Positions 18,801 through 26,759 of a stretch of DNA of 64,000 nucleotides are shown piece after piece. Below the pieces are notes generated by a model, which worked only from the letters and a program-made list of their open reading frames with translations, searched no databases and had not been told where the DNA came from. The stretch is from a virus, in IMG/VR virus record IMGVR_UViG_3300025087_000061, positions 1 to 64,000 of that record. One strand, written 5' to 3'. The translations under genes were made by a program, and so were the position numbers. Position 1 is the first letter of the stretch. The number at the start of each line of letters is the position of its first letter.

Positions 18801-20774
18801 GCTATTTAAATCTTCTGCGAACTGTCCGGTAATCATTTTTGCATTAGCTTCAGCAGCAGCAGAATTGTTAGTTGATTCTTTTAGTTCTTCAAGTTTTGTT
18901 TTTAAAGAGGATAAATATTCTTTTACTTTCGTAGTTTTTTCAGAAATATCCGATGGGGATAGTGTGCCCTCAATTGCGGGGATTATTTCAGAGCTTATGG
19001 TACTACTTGTTTCTGTTTTACCATAGATAATTTGGTCTGACTTTTGTTTCCTCACTTCCATTTCAGCTTGCAATTGCAATGCTTTTTCAGCTTCTTTATT
19101 AGTCAATCCTAATTTATCAGCCAATTGGCTAAATTTATCTACTAAAGTACCTAAAAAACCCCAAGCCTGAAGGCCGGAAAAATAATAAACAAATTTCCCG
19201 CCTAATTCAACAAGGTATAGCATCCCGCTTATTAATTTACTTATTCCCTTACTTGTCATTGTTAATGAGCCATCTGCATTCATTAACAATGCGTTCCACT
19301 TTTCAGCTAAAGAAATAAGATTCTCATAAGTCCGCTTAAACCCGTCTCTTAAAATCCTATTGTGAATAGTCTCCATAGTAGAACCGATTACAGCCCAGTT
19401 GTGCTGTAAATCTTTACTTGCAGGGCCAAAACCAACAAGTAAAGCGCCTACCTTTTCTATTAACACACCTTGTTGTCGCCACGTAACAAGGTGAGATTTT
19501 ATTTCAGGGTCAATTGACTGAAGGGTTTTGACTAAAATATTAGAATCTCTCAACTGGCCCTGAACCAAAGACCTGATCTCTTGTCTCATTTGGATTTCTT
19601 GGTTCTGGCCTTGGGTCAAGAGTTTTAAAGCATTTGCTATATTGGTGAATCCGTCCAATGTGCCTTGATTAGCAGTATCTATCTTTACAGAACCTTTAAT
19701 AAATTGTTCTGCCATAATAGTTAAATCTCTGCCACTTGCAACAGTCCTAGCATCTAAAATTTCCATTGTTTGGACTAATTTTGTCGCTTCTTGCTTTGCC
19801 CCTGCATAAATTTCACCTACATTGCTTAAATTAATATTTCTGTCAAATGTAGTTAAAAATGCTGCCATGCTAGCAATACTTACTTGGTAATCTTCGACAG
19901 CTTTTAGACCTTTAACAAACTCATCTCTAACAGCCCTCAGAATAGCGTACATTGCAGCAATAGCACCGGTAGCAATAGCAAAGCCGGGGGCTGCTAACAA
20001 AACTTGTTTTGAAATAGCAACAGTATTTTGAAGATATGATTTTTGAGGCCCAAGACTGGCATTATATTCTTTTCTTGCCTGTTCAATCCCTCTGGTAAGT
20101 TGATTATATTGATTTTTATCTTGAGAAGCAGAGGCTTTTTGGGCGAACCTTTCCTGAGCATCATACATTTGCTGCCAGCTCTTCATTTGAGAAGTAGCTG
20201 CTCTTTGCACTGTTTGGGAATATTGATATTGAGCCTTAGCATCAGCCGCATAATAATCTTGAGACAATCTTTGTCTTTGCGTAAAAGCGGCCTTTTCTTC
20301 TTTTAATTGCTGTTGGTTTAAGGCTGTTTTTGATTTTAAAGAAGAAGAATCAAGCTGTTCCTGAAGTTTTAGCTGTTGCTGATTTAAAGCTGTTTTTGAT
20401 TTTAGAATAGACGCATCGATTTGCTGAATTTCTTTTAACTGTTGTTGATTTAAAGCAGTCCTAGCTCTTAAAGTATCAGACATAGATTGTCTGATATATT
20501 TTTCATAATTCAAATTGCCTTGCATAATAGCAGCACTAGCTTTATCATTTGTTCTAATAGATTCAGCAACTGCTTTTTTTGTAGCCCTGTCTTTTTCAGC
20601 TATAAATTTATTATATTCTTCTAATTGACTGCTAGTAGATTTTTTAGCAGAAGCAATATTAATACTTTCAATTTCTCGGGCAGACCTCTCCACCTCTGCT
20701 TTTTGTTTTAACAAAGCGTCTTTAAATTGAGAAATATCAAGCTTTAATTGAATAAATATTTCGCCAAGTCGCAT
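15819..20774 (-). CDS. Tail length tape measure protein
   Basis: At 1651 residues it is the longest gene here. It has the typical layout: a long alpha-helical, Gln/Lys/Ala-rich N-terminal part (with three near-repeats of KTALNQQQLK around residues 100-160), a hydrophobic membrane-like stretch (about 255-280), more helical repeats containing ASEMAATLASKEW-like units, and a Gly/Ser/Ala-rich zone around 1000-1200 that includes hydrophobic segments. It sets tail length during assembly and enters the cell during injection. By the usual 0.15 nm per residue, the tail would be about 250 nm. It lies just downstream of the chaperone pair, as expected. Confidence 0.95.
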   Translation of the reverse strand: MRLGEIFIQLKLDISQFKDALLKQKAEVERSAREIESINIASAKKSTSSQLEEYNKFIAEKDRATKKAVAESIRTNDKASAAIMQGNLNYEKYIRQSMSDTLRARTALNQQQLKEIQQIDASILKSKTALNQQQLKLQEQLDSSSLKSKTALNQQQLKEEKAAFTQRQRLSQDYYAADAKAQYQYSQTVQRAATSQMKSWQQMYDAQERFAQKASASQDKNQYNQLTRGIEQARKEYNASLGPQKSYLQNTVAISKQVLLAAPGFAIATGAIAAMYAILRAVRDEFVKGLKAVEDYQVSIASMAAFLTTFDRNINLSNVGEIYAGAKQEATKLVQTMEILDARTVASGRDLTIMAEQFIKGSVKIDTANQGTLDGFTNIANALKLLTQGQNQEIQMRQEIRSLVQGQLRDSNILVKTLQSIDPEIKSHLVTWRQQGVLIEKVGALLVGFGPASKDLQHNWAVIGSTMETIHNRILRDGFKRTYENLISLAEKWNALLMNADGSLTMTSKGISKLISGMLYLVELGGKFVYYFSGLQAWGFLGTLVDKFSQLADKLGLTNKEAEKALQLQAEMEVRKQKSDQIIYGKTETSSTISSEIIPAIEGTLSPSDISEKTTKVKEYLSSLKTKLEELKESTNNSAAAEANAKMITGQFAEDLNSLKDGGYNARNELEKLTAEVNKTAGSIDSLTAQKKLQQLADSLNIKTAALDKSKESEMAATLASKEWQATIAMAGENSQKYVDMIMATSKGIDNEKTINDLQQLIDKIKVKDSALDESKASEMAALLVTDEWRLRIEKAGNAAKNLSADLMAASIEFDKNKAAMKADSSLETLQNRLESQASAFDKGDSALQKYNKNLELLAEYLKKASPEGKKLEQTIKDLNAQILKGDISKLTDKLDEFVNKYNESGNLTPLQKGLHSLNIEYEKMIEVLNGVIAANEKLIAQGEQPVFPTEKAKEYKEALLDAKNNGIKQLEYEHDEFRKKVERIWENMYDNLQDLTAQWLYDWKFDIDSLNDLFKKAVAEMVSAWLWGQTQMQVSGSSGSLSSSLSSLGGAAGVSSAAMASNGSYLPGALSLGNEVLNPGSYAASSAALQSSVSWGLTNMASSVNSLTTSTNMFGNALDSAAFGVSNMSSAAFGGWTAGITTFIAGLLNGKDFGQSAAEGAGAGAGAYAGAQVGAYFGPWGAGIGAILGGMLGALGVGSLFGNNKERAYMYSNYTLDYKSGQGFVQTGKNTPYDRKGGSASFAPAADALTGSLSSALNQLTSMFSSQISMFGKAASNQYETFLKNFSAVAVGSRESSFTSGSTIVGNKPKSSAITIGQYYQAEDAGEAQATVANVVKAFTSGVITPLISGSVGIMRKALQSDFNELDLSVFSNIAKNKIQAALTDALDIMKIGKISDEAGLTKALENIDIAMSGIQAIFDYITQIKELQASWQDIIDKNTMTDAEYQLKQLNKWYEEQTALANSLGMNLGVLNQAYKVQVDQIKATSQSLDVNPMIQLVKDYLDFVNNIQFSDLAPVQSVEQYQNRYNELLGLSRSGDTDATNSLMDFVSSQYLPFLKNFTGDETDYKDLYNELFGPSGTLRNLVVSTSDVLVDGEKIGAGILKAIEPYLIPGEGGINLTIKIGDKTISDLVVSAIRSGDVELISAIGSV

Positions 20775-20823
20775 ATTATACCAAACAATTAAAAGAATTC
20801 ATAAATAATACCCCTAAAATAGA

Positions 20824-20865
20824 AAATGGCTAGGAAATAACCATTAAATTATTTCCTAGCCATTT
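20824..20865 (-). terminator. Strong hairpin between chaperone and tape measure
   Basis: Perfect 17-bp inverted repeat (20824-20840 and 20849-20865) around an 8-base loop. It overlaps the TAG stop of the chaperone T frame and lies 50 bases upstream of the tape measure ATG. On the minus strand the stem is followed by TCTATTTT, so it may act as an attenuator that lowers tape measure expression. Confidence 0.7.
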
Positions 20866-21194
20866 CTTGGATTTGCCTCTTCTATCTTTTTAATATGATT
20901 GAAAATTTTCAAAACTTTTTCAAACGTTTTGACTCTATCCCCAACCTTCAATTCATCAATTAATTTCCAAATAGGCTCATGTTTTAATGCGACCGATTTT
21001 ATGCCACCAAACCCACCAACCCAAATCCTTTGATCGCTTACTAAATTCCAAATCCTTATTGCGTCACCGTTAGATAACCAAAGACTCGGCATACATTCAG
21101 CACACGGAGGGTCTTGAAATTGGTGTATTGCAAGTTTTTTACAAGTCTTGCAATCAAATTTCTTAGTGGCTAACCTCTCCGCATACTCAATTAG
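20856..21194 (-). CDS. Tail assembly chaperone T extension (by -1 frameshift)
   Basis: No good start codon opens this frame. It is read by a -1 shift at A AAA AAC from the gene upstream, giving a GT fusion of about 249 residues (137 + 112). The extension has a zinc-ribbon-like part (FDCKTCKK and PPCAECM, about residues 13-35 of the extension) and a C-terminal helical segment. GT proteins bridge the chaperone to the tape measure, and this one sits between tail tube and tape measure, the classical place. An internal ATG at 21092 could also give a 78-residue product. Confidence 0.7.
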   Translation of the reverse strand, partial: LIEYAERLATKKFDCKTCKKLAIHQFQDPPCAECMPSLWLSNGDAIRIWNLVSDQRIWVGGFGGIKSVALKHEPIWKLIDELKVGDRVKTFEKVLKIFNHIKKIEEANPRNG

Positions 21195-21604
21195 TTTTTT
21201 ACTTCTTCATCCTCAACCAAGTCCAGTTCCTTCTGTAGCTCGCCCAGACACTTATTAGCCCATTTAGCAAACACAGGACTGCCATAAAATAATTTGAGTT
21301 TATTTTCATCTGTACAAGGTATTGACTCCCCATTTTTTTGCATCAATGTCCACGTCTCAATTTGATAGCAGATAATGGCATCATTAAACTTCATCATGAT
21401 ATCATCATTACCATCAACATCAATTACACTGTCCATTCTTCTTGTAAGAGTGTTGGGAATATATTTCTGTTTTGACTTAAGACCTAATTTTTTTCTAATT
21501 TCTTGCATTTTTTCATCAGGAATAAGCCTGAAATTAACACTCTCAGTTTTATTTTCATCCCAATAAAATTCCCGTGATGGGTTCAAACATTCCAAATCCC
21601 ACAT
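21191..21604 (-). CDS. Tail assembly chaperone G
   Basis: Acidic 137-residue protein located between the tail tube gene and the tape measure, as G proteins are in lambda-like phages. It keeps the tape measure soluble during tail assembly. Its last codons are GTA AAA AAC TAA, so a slippery heptamer A AAA AAC (21194-21200) sits right before the stop, allowing a fraction of ribosomes to continue into the T frame. The family is assigned by position and frameshift arrangement, not by sequence match. Its start overlaps the HNH gene by 22 bases. Confidence 0.65.
   Translation of the reverse strand: MWDLECLNPSREFYWDENKTESVNFRLIPDEKMQEIRKKLGLKSKQKYIPNTLTRRMDSVIDVDGNDDIMMKFNDAIICYQIETWTLMQKNGESIPCTDENKLKLFYGSPVFAKWANKCLGELQKELDLVEDEEVKN
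21194..21200 (-). promoter_or_regulatory. Programmed -1 ribosomal frameshift site A AAA AAC
   Basis: Canonical X XXY YYZ heptamer in the correct frame (GTA AAA AAC), immediately followed by the zero-frame stop TAA. After slippage the new frame (CTA ATT GAG) stays open for 112 codons. No obvious downstream pseudoknot was identified by eye. Confidence 0.75.
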
Positions 21605-22349
21605 AAATTTTTCTCTCCCTTTTTATGTTTCTCTTTATGGCACTTCTTACAGAATGTTTGCCCATTGCCAACATTCCAAAGTTCACCACAATTTTCAGCT
21701 TCTTCTATTGTCTTAATCTCGTTTTCTTTTATTATCTTAGCAAATTCTTTAATATGATGAGCGTTTAGATCACCGTTACCTCTAATAAGACACTTTTCAC
21801 ATGTAAAATCATCTCTGATAAAAACAAGATTTCTCCATTCTTTATATTTATCGAGCTTTCTTATTCTTTTTACTAAACTAGTAATTCCACCTTTCCAATT
21901 AGGATTTTTATCTCCATTCTTTTGCTTCACTAATTTACTTATTTTTAATTTATGTTCTTCAGTAAATTTTTTACCTAAATGAGAATCACTTATTTTCTTT
22001 TTACTTTCTTCTGTATGAGTCTTACCTAATAAAGAATTGCTAATTTTATTTTTGTCTCTTCGGTATGATGTTTCCCATAAAAGGGATTTCCTTCACCTAC
22101 AAGACTAATTTTCAAAGCAACACTTATCTTTTTATTATGGATCTCTGGCCTATTTTTATTATAGTGCCCAGAGATATATTTATTCCAAACTAATTTCCAT
22201 CTATCAAAGGAAACATGTTCTCCACAACCACAAGAATATAATGGAGACATTTTATTTTTTAAATTATCCAAATGTCCTTTTATAAACTTATGCCTTTTAT
22301 TTGTTACAATTTCACCACAACCACACAAGCAAAATCTAATATCACCCAT
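21583..22349 (-). pseudogene. NUMOD3/HNH homing endonuclease, frameshifted
   Basis: Two open frames (22349-22026 and 21930-21583) belong to one protein of about 255 residues. The first has two CGCGE zinc-binding segments and NUMOD3 motifs (NPFYGKHHTEETK). In the -1 frame NUMOD3 repeats continue (GKTHTEESKKK, GKKFTEEHKLK), then NPNWKGG and an HNH centre (CEKC, AHHIKEF, CKKCHKEKH). The break lies in the A5 run at 22049-22053, where one base appears to be missing. Such genes move by cutting DNA and inserting between phage genes, here between tail tube and chaperone. Confidence 0.75.
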
Positions 22350-22415
22350 TTTTAATATCTCTGTAATATCACTGATTATAAAATAATAGGCAACAAGTTC
22401 AGAATACTTGCTTTC

Positions 22416-22427
22416 GGTTGGCCAACC
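22416..22427. repeat. Perfect 12-bp palindrome
   Basis: GGTTGGCCAACC lies in the 96-bp gap between the tail tube gene and the HNH gene. A small CAAGT/ACTTG hairpin is next to it (22394-22410). It could be an mRNA structure or a protein site. Confidence 0.4.
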
Positions 22428-22445
22428 TAGCCCATTACAATCAAA

Positions 22446-22862
22446 TTATACCAACGTCATAAAACCAGAAACTTTGCAAGAAAATGAAGCAGTAACTAAC
22501 TGTGATTTATCAGCATCTACGTTCCATTCCGTAATCCAGACATAGGATAACGGGTTAGTAGTTGATGGAGTATAATAACTGTTATCGTCTATATAGAAAC
22601 GGATATCACTTACACTCGTGTTACTAGCATTGTAATTTCGTAATGAGGTCTGACCGTTAGCATCAGTACCGTCAAACAATCCGTTAAAACTAATAGTCCC
22701 ACCATCACGTAAACCCGGACGAAATTGTTTCCATTCATCTCCAAATGCTGAAGTTTCCAACAGATCTGTGGTGACGCCTGACATTGACCACGTTCCCATT
22801 AAAGAAATACTATTTGATCCTAAAGTTACTTTACCATCAGCACCTCTATAAGATGTCGCCAT
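22446..22862 (-). CDS. Major tail tube protein
   Basis: A 138-residue beta-rich protein with the typical layout of siphovirus tail tube subunits: an N-terminal GKVTLGSNSISLMGTWSMSG, a loop with DEWKQFRPGLRDGG, then SFNGLFDG and a C-terminal beta domain ending in SFSCKVSGF. It polymerises around the tape measure to make the tail. A GGAGGG ribosome site precedes the ATG, and position upstream of the chaperone pair supports the call. Confidence 0.8.
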   Translation of the reverse strand: MATSYRGADGKVTLGSNSISLMGTWSMSGVTTDLLETSAFGDEWKQFRPGLRDGGTISFNGLFDGTDANGQTSLRNYNASNTSVSDIRFYIDDNSYYTPSTTNPLSYVWITEWNVDADKSQLVTASFSCKVSGFMTLV

Positions 22863-22865
22863 ATT

Positions 22866-23522
22866 TTAACCCTCCATATTTTGCAATTTCTTCACATGTT
22901 TATATAAAGCATATGTTGACCAATTTATTTCTAAAGTTGACAAATGCCCTATATCTATAGTCGTATCACAAAAAATACGATACCCATTCTGTTTCAATTT
23001 ATAACAAAAACCAATATCTTCTCCAACAAGACTTCCTTTTTCATCTCTACCAAATTCAAACCAAGGAGGGTCTATCTTCAAAAAGACCTCAGTATTATAC
23101 AATACGCAACCACATCCAGTAGCATCAATTTCGAGCAACTCTTTTCTTTCTCTCGAATCTAAAATATCCTCATCTGAAACATGGACATACATACTTGGAA
23201 TCCCGCGATATAAAATACAATCAAATCCCGGATACCTACGATGAACTATAGAAGAAGTTACATCTTTATTATGAGATAAAAGTTTTTCAATCGTATCTAC
23301 AGGGAATACCTGATCACTGTCCATCATCAATAAATGAGTACAACCATTTTCTAAAGCTCTTTCAACTAGCTGATTTCTAACATCAGCAATATTCATTCCA
23401 CTATATTGAGGCCTTAGATATAAAAAACTCGGCTTTCGCATCATTACAAAACTATCAAGAAACGCTGCTGGGACCGTTGGGTCTACTAATGGAATTCCTA
23501 TAGCAAGTTTAATTTTTTCCAT
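22866..23522 (-). CDS. Glycosyltransferase-like protein, paralogue A
   Basis: A GT-A type fold protein: LAIGIPL at the start, VRNQLVERALENGCTHLL, then a DxD-like metal site in MMDSDQ, a KLLSHNKDVTS segment and a GEDIGFCYK acid loop. It would transfer a sugar from a nucleotide donor to an unknown acceptor. It shares the same plan with the genes at 26756-27385 and 30539-31159, so one ancestral gene has been copied and scattered through the head-tail region. It directly precedes the tail tube gene on the transcript. Confidence 0.65.
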   Translation of the reverse strand: MEKIKLAIGIPLVDPTVPAAFLDSFVMMRKPSFLYLRPQYSGMNIADVRNQLVERALENGCTHLLMMDSDQVFPVDTIEKLLSHNKDVTSSIVHRRYPGFDCILYRGIPSMYVHVSDEDILDSRERKELLEIDATGCGCVLYNTEVFLKIDPPWFEFGRDEKGSLVGEDIGFCYKLKQNGYRIFCDTTIDIGHLSTLEINWSTYALYKHVKKLQNMEG

Positions 23523-23535
23523 AATTTCTCCCGAA

Positions 23536-24327
23536 TTATAGGTTATTCAAAAACTCTTCAATTTCTTTATCTGTTTTATTTTGTTTCTTCAAAAGATAAA
23601 GACACTTATTTCTTTTTAATAGTTTATCAACATTTAAGCTTTTAACTGTTGATTCATGTGCTTGATGTAAAGTCAGTAGATCATCTCTTAAGATAAATCC
23701 TATCCCACTTTTTTCTACATCGTCCCTAAAGGCATCATCATCATAAGCATAGCCCTTACTAAATCTTTCATCAAATCCACCCATCTTTAAATAATTTTCT
23801 TTTGATAAACAACTACAAAAATGATATCTCGCATTCCTAAATTTTGTATGTTGATACCAAGAATGATGTTCGTATTTAAAACTATCAAAGGAATCAGAGA
23901 ATAATTTAAATTTGTGGATATTCTCACAACCGCATACTATATAAGAATTTGGTTGATTGTCAAAGATCTTGTCAAACCCGGCCAGAATATTTTCTTTATG
24001 AAAAACTTCTGGATTTGTTATGCAAATATATTCACCGCTCGCTTTAGAAACACCTAAATTAAATAATGGAGCGGGGTTATGATTATTGATAAAATTAGAT
24101 TCTACCAACTTGATATCAATATACTTATCGGCATTTTTAGTAAAAAACTTTAATATTTCTTTTAATTTATGGTGTTCTTTACCATCCTCTCTGTTTTTAA
24201 CATCTTCAACAATTATTACTTCATAATCATCTCTATTTTTATAATGATGATAGTAAGACAACAATGTATTATGCAGCCATCCAGCCCTTTTTATATACGG
24301 GAATACTATTGAATATTTTTTACTCAT
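23536..24327 (-). CDS. Family 2-like glycosyltransferase
   Basis: Starts with YSIVFPYIKRAGWLHNTLLS, then VIIVEDVKNREDG and NPAPLFNLGVSKASGEYICI, which follows the GT2 pattern, although the usual DxD appears as TNPEVFH. A later KMGGFDERF..YAYDDDAF block matches the conserved acceptor region seen in chondroitin-synthase-like GT2 enzymes. 263 residues. It overlaps the next gene upstream by eight bases and is part of a five-gene sugar/radical SAM cassette. Confidence 0.75.
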   Translation of the reverse strand: MSKKYSIVFPYIKRAGWLHNTLLSYYHHYKNRDDYEVIIVEDVKNREDGKEHHKLKEILKFFTKNADKYIDIKLVESNFINNHNPAPLFNLGVSKASGEYICITNPEVFHKENILAGFDKIFDNQPNSYIVCGCENIHKFKLFSDSFDSFKYEHHSWYQHTKFRNARYHFCSCLSKENYLKMGGFDERFSKGYAYDDDAFRDDVEKSGIGFILRDDLLTLHQAHESTVKSLNVDKLLKRNKCLYLLKKQNKTDKEIEEFLNNL

Positions 24328-25144
24328 TAATACCAGCCATTAATTTTAGAAGAAAATTGTCAAAGGTTTCAATATTTTCTTGTGTTACAATATTTTCGTA
24401 TTCACTAGTTTTTTCAGCACCAGCAAACCAATGAATACCAACCGTATTCTCAAATAAATTAGAGTGCTTGCCAAAAATTAATTCAATTTGTCTCCAGTCA
24501 AATGGATAGACAGTTGTAAATGGAATATTATCAATTTTACATTCATGTTTTTCTGAAAAATCTTCAGTATTTTTTTTGTTATATTTAAAAAAAGAAGTAA
24601 ATAAATCTCTCCCAATTGTTTGATATTGCAAATTATCTATTTTATTTATAGAGTTTACACACATATCAAACAATTGTTTAAAAAATTTATTATCCCCAGC
24701 ACTTGCCAAAAATCCAATATTATGACAATTATAGTGATAACAAATTAGAGTATCTTTATTTTCAAATTTATTAAAAATTTTATCTACAGAAGAAGTATAA
24801 AAAATATCAAAGTCTGACCACAAGCCCCCAACAGATGAAAGCAAACTCAATCTTAATAAATCCGACTTATGAACTTCAGATATTTCTTTGGCTAATTTAA
24901 AATCAGTTTCAACCAAAGACACATTTTTTATATTAGCCAAATCATCAAAATAGTCCTTCCCTACAGGGCAATATTTTTTTTGTTCAAACCCATCCCATTT
25001 AATTTCTTTATTAATATTTTTAGGATAGTAAACAAAAATTTGCCAATCCGGGTTTAATTTAGAAAAAGAAACAACTGTCAAATATTTCATATAAGACAAT
25101 GGTTTATTTTTACCCCAATATAGATGAATTTTCTTAGGTATCAT
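24320..25144 (-). CDS. GT32-like (DXD) glycosyltransferase
   Basis: The N-terminal IPKKIHLYWGKNKPLSYMK and the KSDLLRLSLLSSVGGLWSDF block, followed by DIFY, match the 'Gly_transf_sug' family (PF04488), which includes Och1-like and toxin-type sugar transferases. The DxD (DFD) binds the metal and nucleotide sugar. 274 residues. The start overlaps the methyltransferase stop, showing a translationally coupled cassette. Confidence 0.8.
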   Translation of the reverse strand: MIPKKIHLYWGKNKPLSYMKYLTVVSFSKLNPDWQIFVYYPKNINKEIKWDGFEQKKYCPVGKDYFDDLANIKNVSLVETDFKLAKEISEVHKSDLLRLSLLSSVGGLWSDFDIFYTSSVDKIFNKFENKDTLICYHYNCHNIGFLASAGDNKFFKQLFDMCVNSINKIDNLQYQTIGRDLFTSFFKYNKKNTEDFSEKHECKIDNIPFTTVYPFDWRQIELIFGKHSNLFENTVGIHWFAGAEKTSEYENIVTQENIETFDNFLLKLMAGINE

Positions 25145-25689
25145 TTATTCTCCCAAATCGCATACGTATTTTTGTCAATATTATCTGTAGATGTTTTAAA
25201 CCCAAATTTTTTAAATACTCTATCTGGTATAAAACATTTGTGCTCTTGATATTTGTTTATTCCAGTGCCTTTCCAATCTGAATCTGGAGAGTTCTCCATC
25301 CATTCAAATATATTATTTTTCTGACCCAACCAATTGATGTTAATATTGTCAAAGAAATGAGATGGTGTATAAATAATAACCTTTTTTCTAGCCATTCTTT
25401 TCATCTTTTTTATAAGATTATAAGCTTCTTTAAAATCAAGATGCTCTAATATATCTAAGGCAATTACAACATCAATTGTGTTTATTCCAAATTCATATTT
25501 TGTTATATCGGCACAAATAGCATTTACGCCCAGCAACTTAATTTTATTTATATAAGGCTCATATATATCAAATCCAACAAAAGATTTACACCTTAACCCC
25601 ATAACCTCTTGCAATACCCCGCATCCAAGGCTTGAAACAGAATCGTTTCCAGTTATTTCTTTTTGAACTAAATCACCTAGCCAATTCAT
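25141..25689 (-). CDS. Class I SAM-dependent methyltransferase
   Basis: A small Rossmann-fold methyltransferase: motif I in SVSSLGCGVLQEV, an acidic end of beta-2 in FVGFDIYEP, motif II near CADITKYEFG, and ALDILEHLDF as motif III. 182 residues. The substrate is unknown. Neighbours (two glycosyltransferases and a radical SAM enzyme) suggest sugar or peptide modification rather than DNA methylation, since no NPPY-type catalytic motif is present. Confidence 0.75.
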   Translation of the reverse strand: MNWLGDLVQKEITGNDSVSSLGCGVLQEVMGLRCKSFVGFDIYEPYINKIKLLGVNAICADITKYEFGINTIDVVIALDILEHLDFKEAYNLIKKMKRMARKKVIIYTPSHFFDNININWLGQKNNIFEWMENSPDSDWKGTGINKYQEHKCFIPDRVFKKFGFKTSTDNIDKNTYAIWENK

Positions 25690-25697
25690 AGTAAGCC

Positions 25698-26759
25698 TTA
25701 AATAAAATTAATATGTTTTGGTTTATCTTTGATACAATAATTTATGAATTCATTTTTAGCTTTATAAAGACAAGGATTTTTACATCTCAGATCAGGATTA
25801 TGAGATTTAAACATATTGATCTTGTCATCACTCATCCACAAATCTTTGAACGATTGATTTTTTATAGAACCAATCTTCCCTTTTTTATTATACGCAAGTG
25901 TACAGCAAGTATAGACATTATAATCAGCCCCTACATAAGCAAGTAAATCTTTTGTAGGACAAAAATTATAGTCTTGAACTCCCTCAAACATGTCTTTCAT
26001 TCTATCATTAAAAAGATTAAAAACAGTAAAATTATCATCAGATAGTTCTTGAGCTTTTTTAGCCAACTCAAAAGAATCTTCATATATGCCATCAAAATAA
26101 GAATAGCCATCTGGGGTAAAAGCAGCAGATATTCTAAAATTATCTACTCCAATTTCTTTAAATAATTTTGCTGCATCAAATATTTCTTTGTAATTATATT
26201 TGTTAACAACAAATCCTGCTCCTATAACACTATCTTTTTTGTATTTAACTAAATTTTTAATATTTTCAATAGTCCTGAAAAACATCTTTTTATTTACTTT
26301 TCTAAAAGATGAATATGTTTCTGGTGTAGCACAATCAACTGATATTCTAACCCAAGCTGAATCGCTTAAAATCTTACACAATTCATCATCTAACGCCATG
26401 CCATTTGAAACTAGAGCTAGTTCTAGTTTTCTATCTAATATATCTCTGAATATATTTTTAATTTTTGGGTGGACAAGAGGCTCTCCTCCTCCGGTTATTT
26501 GAATAGCTCTTACCCCCATATCAACACAAGAATCTAACGTTTCAAATAACCTTTCATAAGAAAGTAAGTCTTTATCATTAAATATTTCATTTGATTTATT
26601 CCCCTTCAAGCGATACGCACATGTTAAACAAGAATTGTTACACTTATTTGACGGAATAATCTGGACTTGCAATGGATTTGGTTGTTCTCCATCTTTAAAC
26701 TGAATTAATTTGTCAAAGCTATGAATAATTTTGTATGGTGAATATTCCTCTTTAATCAT
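25698..26759 (-). CDS. Radical SAM/SPASM-like enzyme
   Basis: Residues 40-47 hold CNNSCLTC, the CX3CX2C iron-sulfur signature of radical SAM enzymes, followed by the GGGEPLVHP motif near 90. The C-terminal third has a cysteine-rich tail (CTC, RCKNPC) and a GKIGSIKNQSFKDLW segment, as in SPASM/Twitch domains that bind extra clusters and often modify peptides or sugars. It would act in the cytoplasm. It is embedded between a methyltransferase and a glycosyltransferase, with overlaps at both ends or short gaps. The substrate is unknown. Confidence 0.85.
   Translation of the reverse strand: MIKEEYSPYKIIHSFDKLIQFKDGEQPNPLQVQIIPSNKCNNSCLTCAYRLKGNKSNEIFNDKDLLSYERLFETLDSCVDMGVRAIQITGGGEPLVHPKIKNIFRDILDRKLELALVSNGMALDDELCKILSDSAWVRISVDCATPETYSSFRKVNKKMFFRTIENIKNLVKYKKDSVIGAGFVVNKYNYKEIFDAAKLFKEIGVDNFRISAAFTPDGYSYFDGIYEDSFELAKKAQELSDDNFTVFNLFNDRMKDMFEGVQDYNFCPTKDLLAYVGADYNVYTCCTLAYNKKGKIGSIKNQSFKDLWMSDDKINMFKSHNPDLRCKNPCLYKAKNEFINYCIKDKPKHINFI

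Noticed and set aside
21583-22445. Group I intron carrying the HNH gene
   Set aside because: The tail tube gene and chaperone gene on each side are whole, so no gene is split and no intron is needed.
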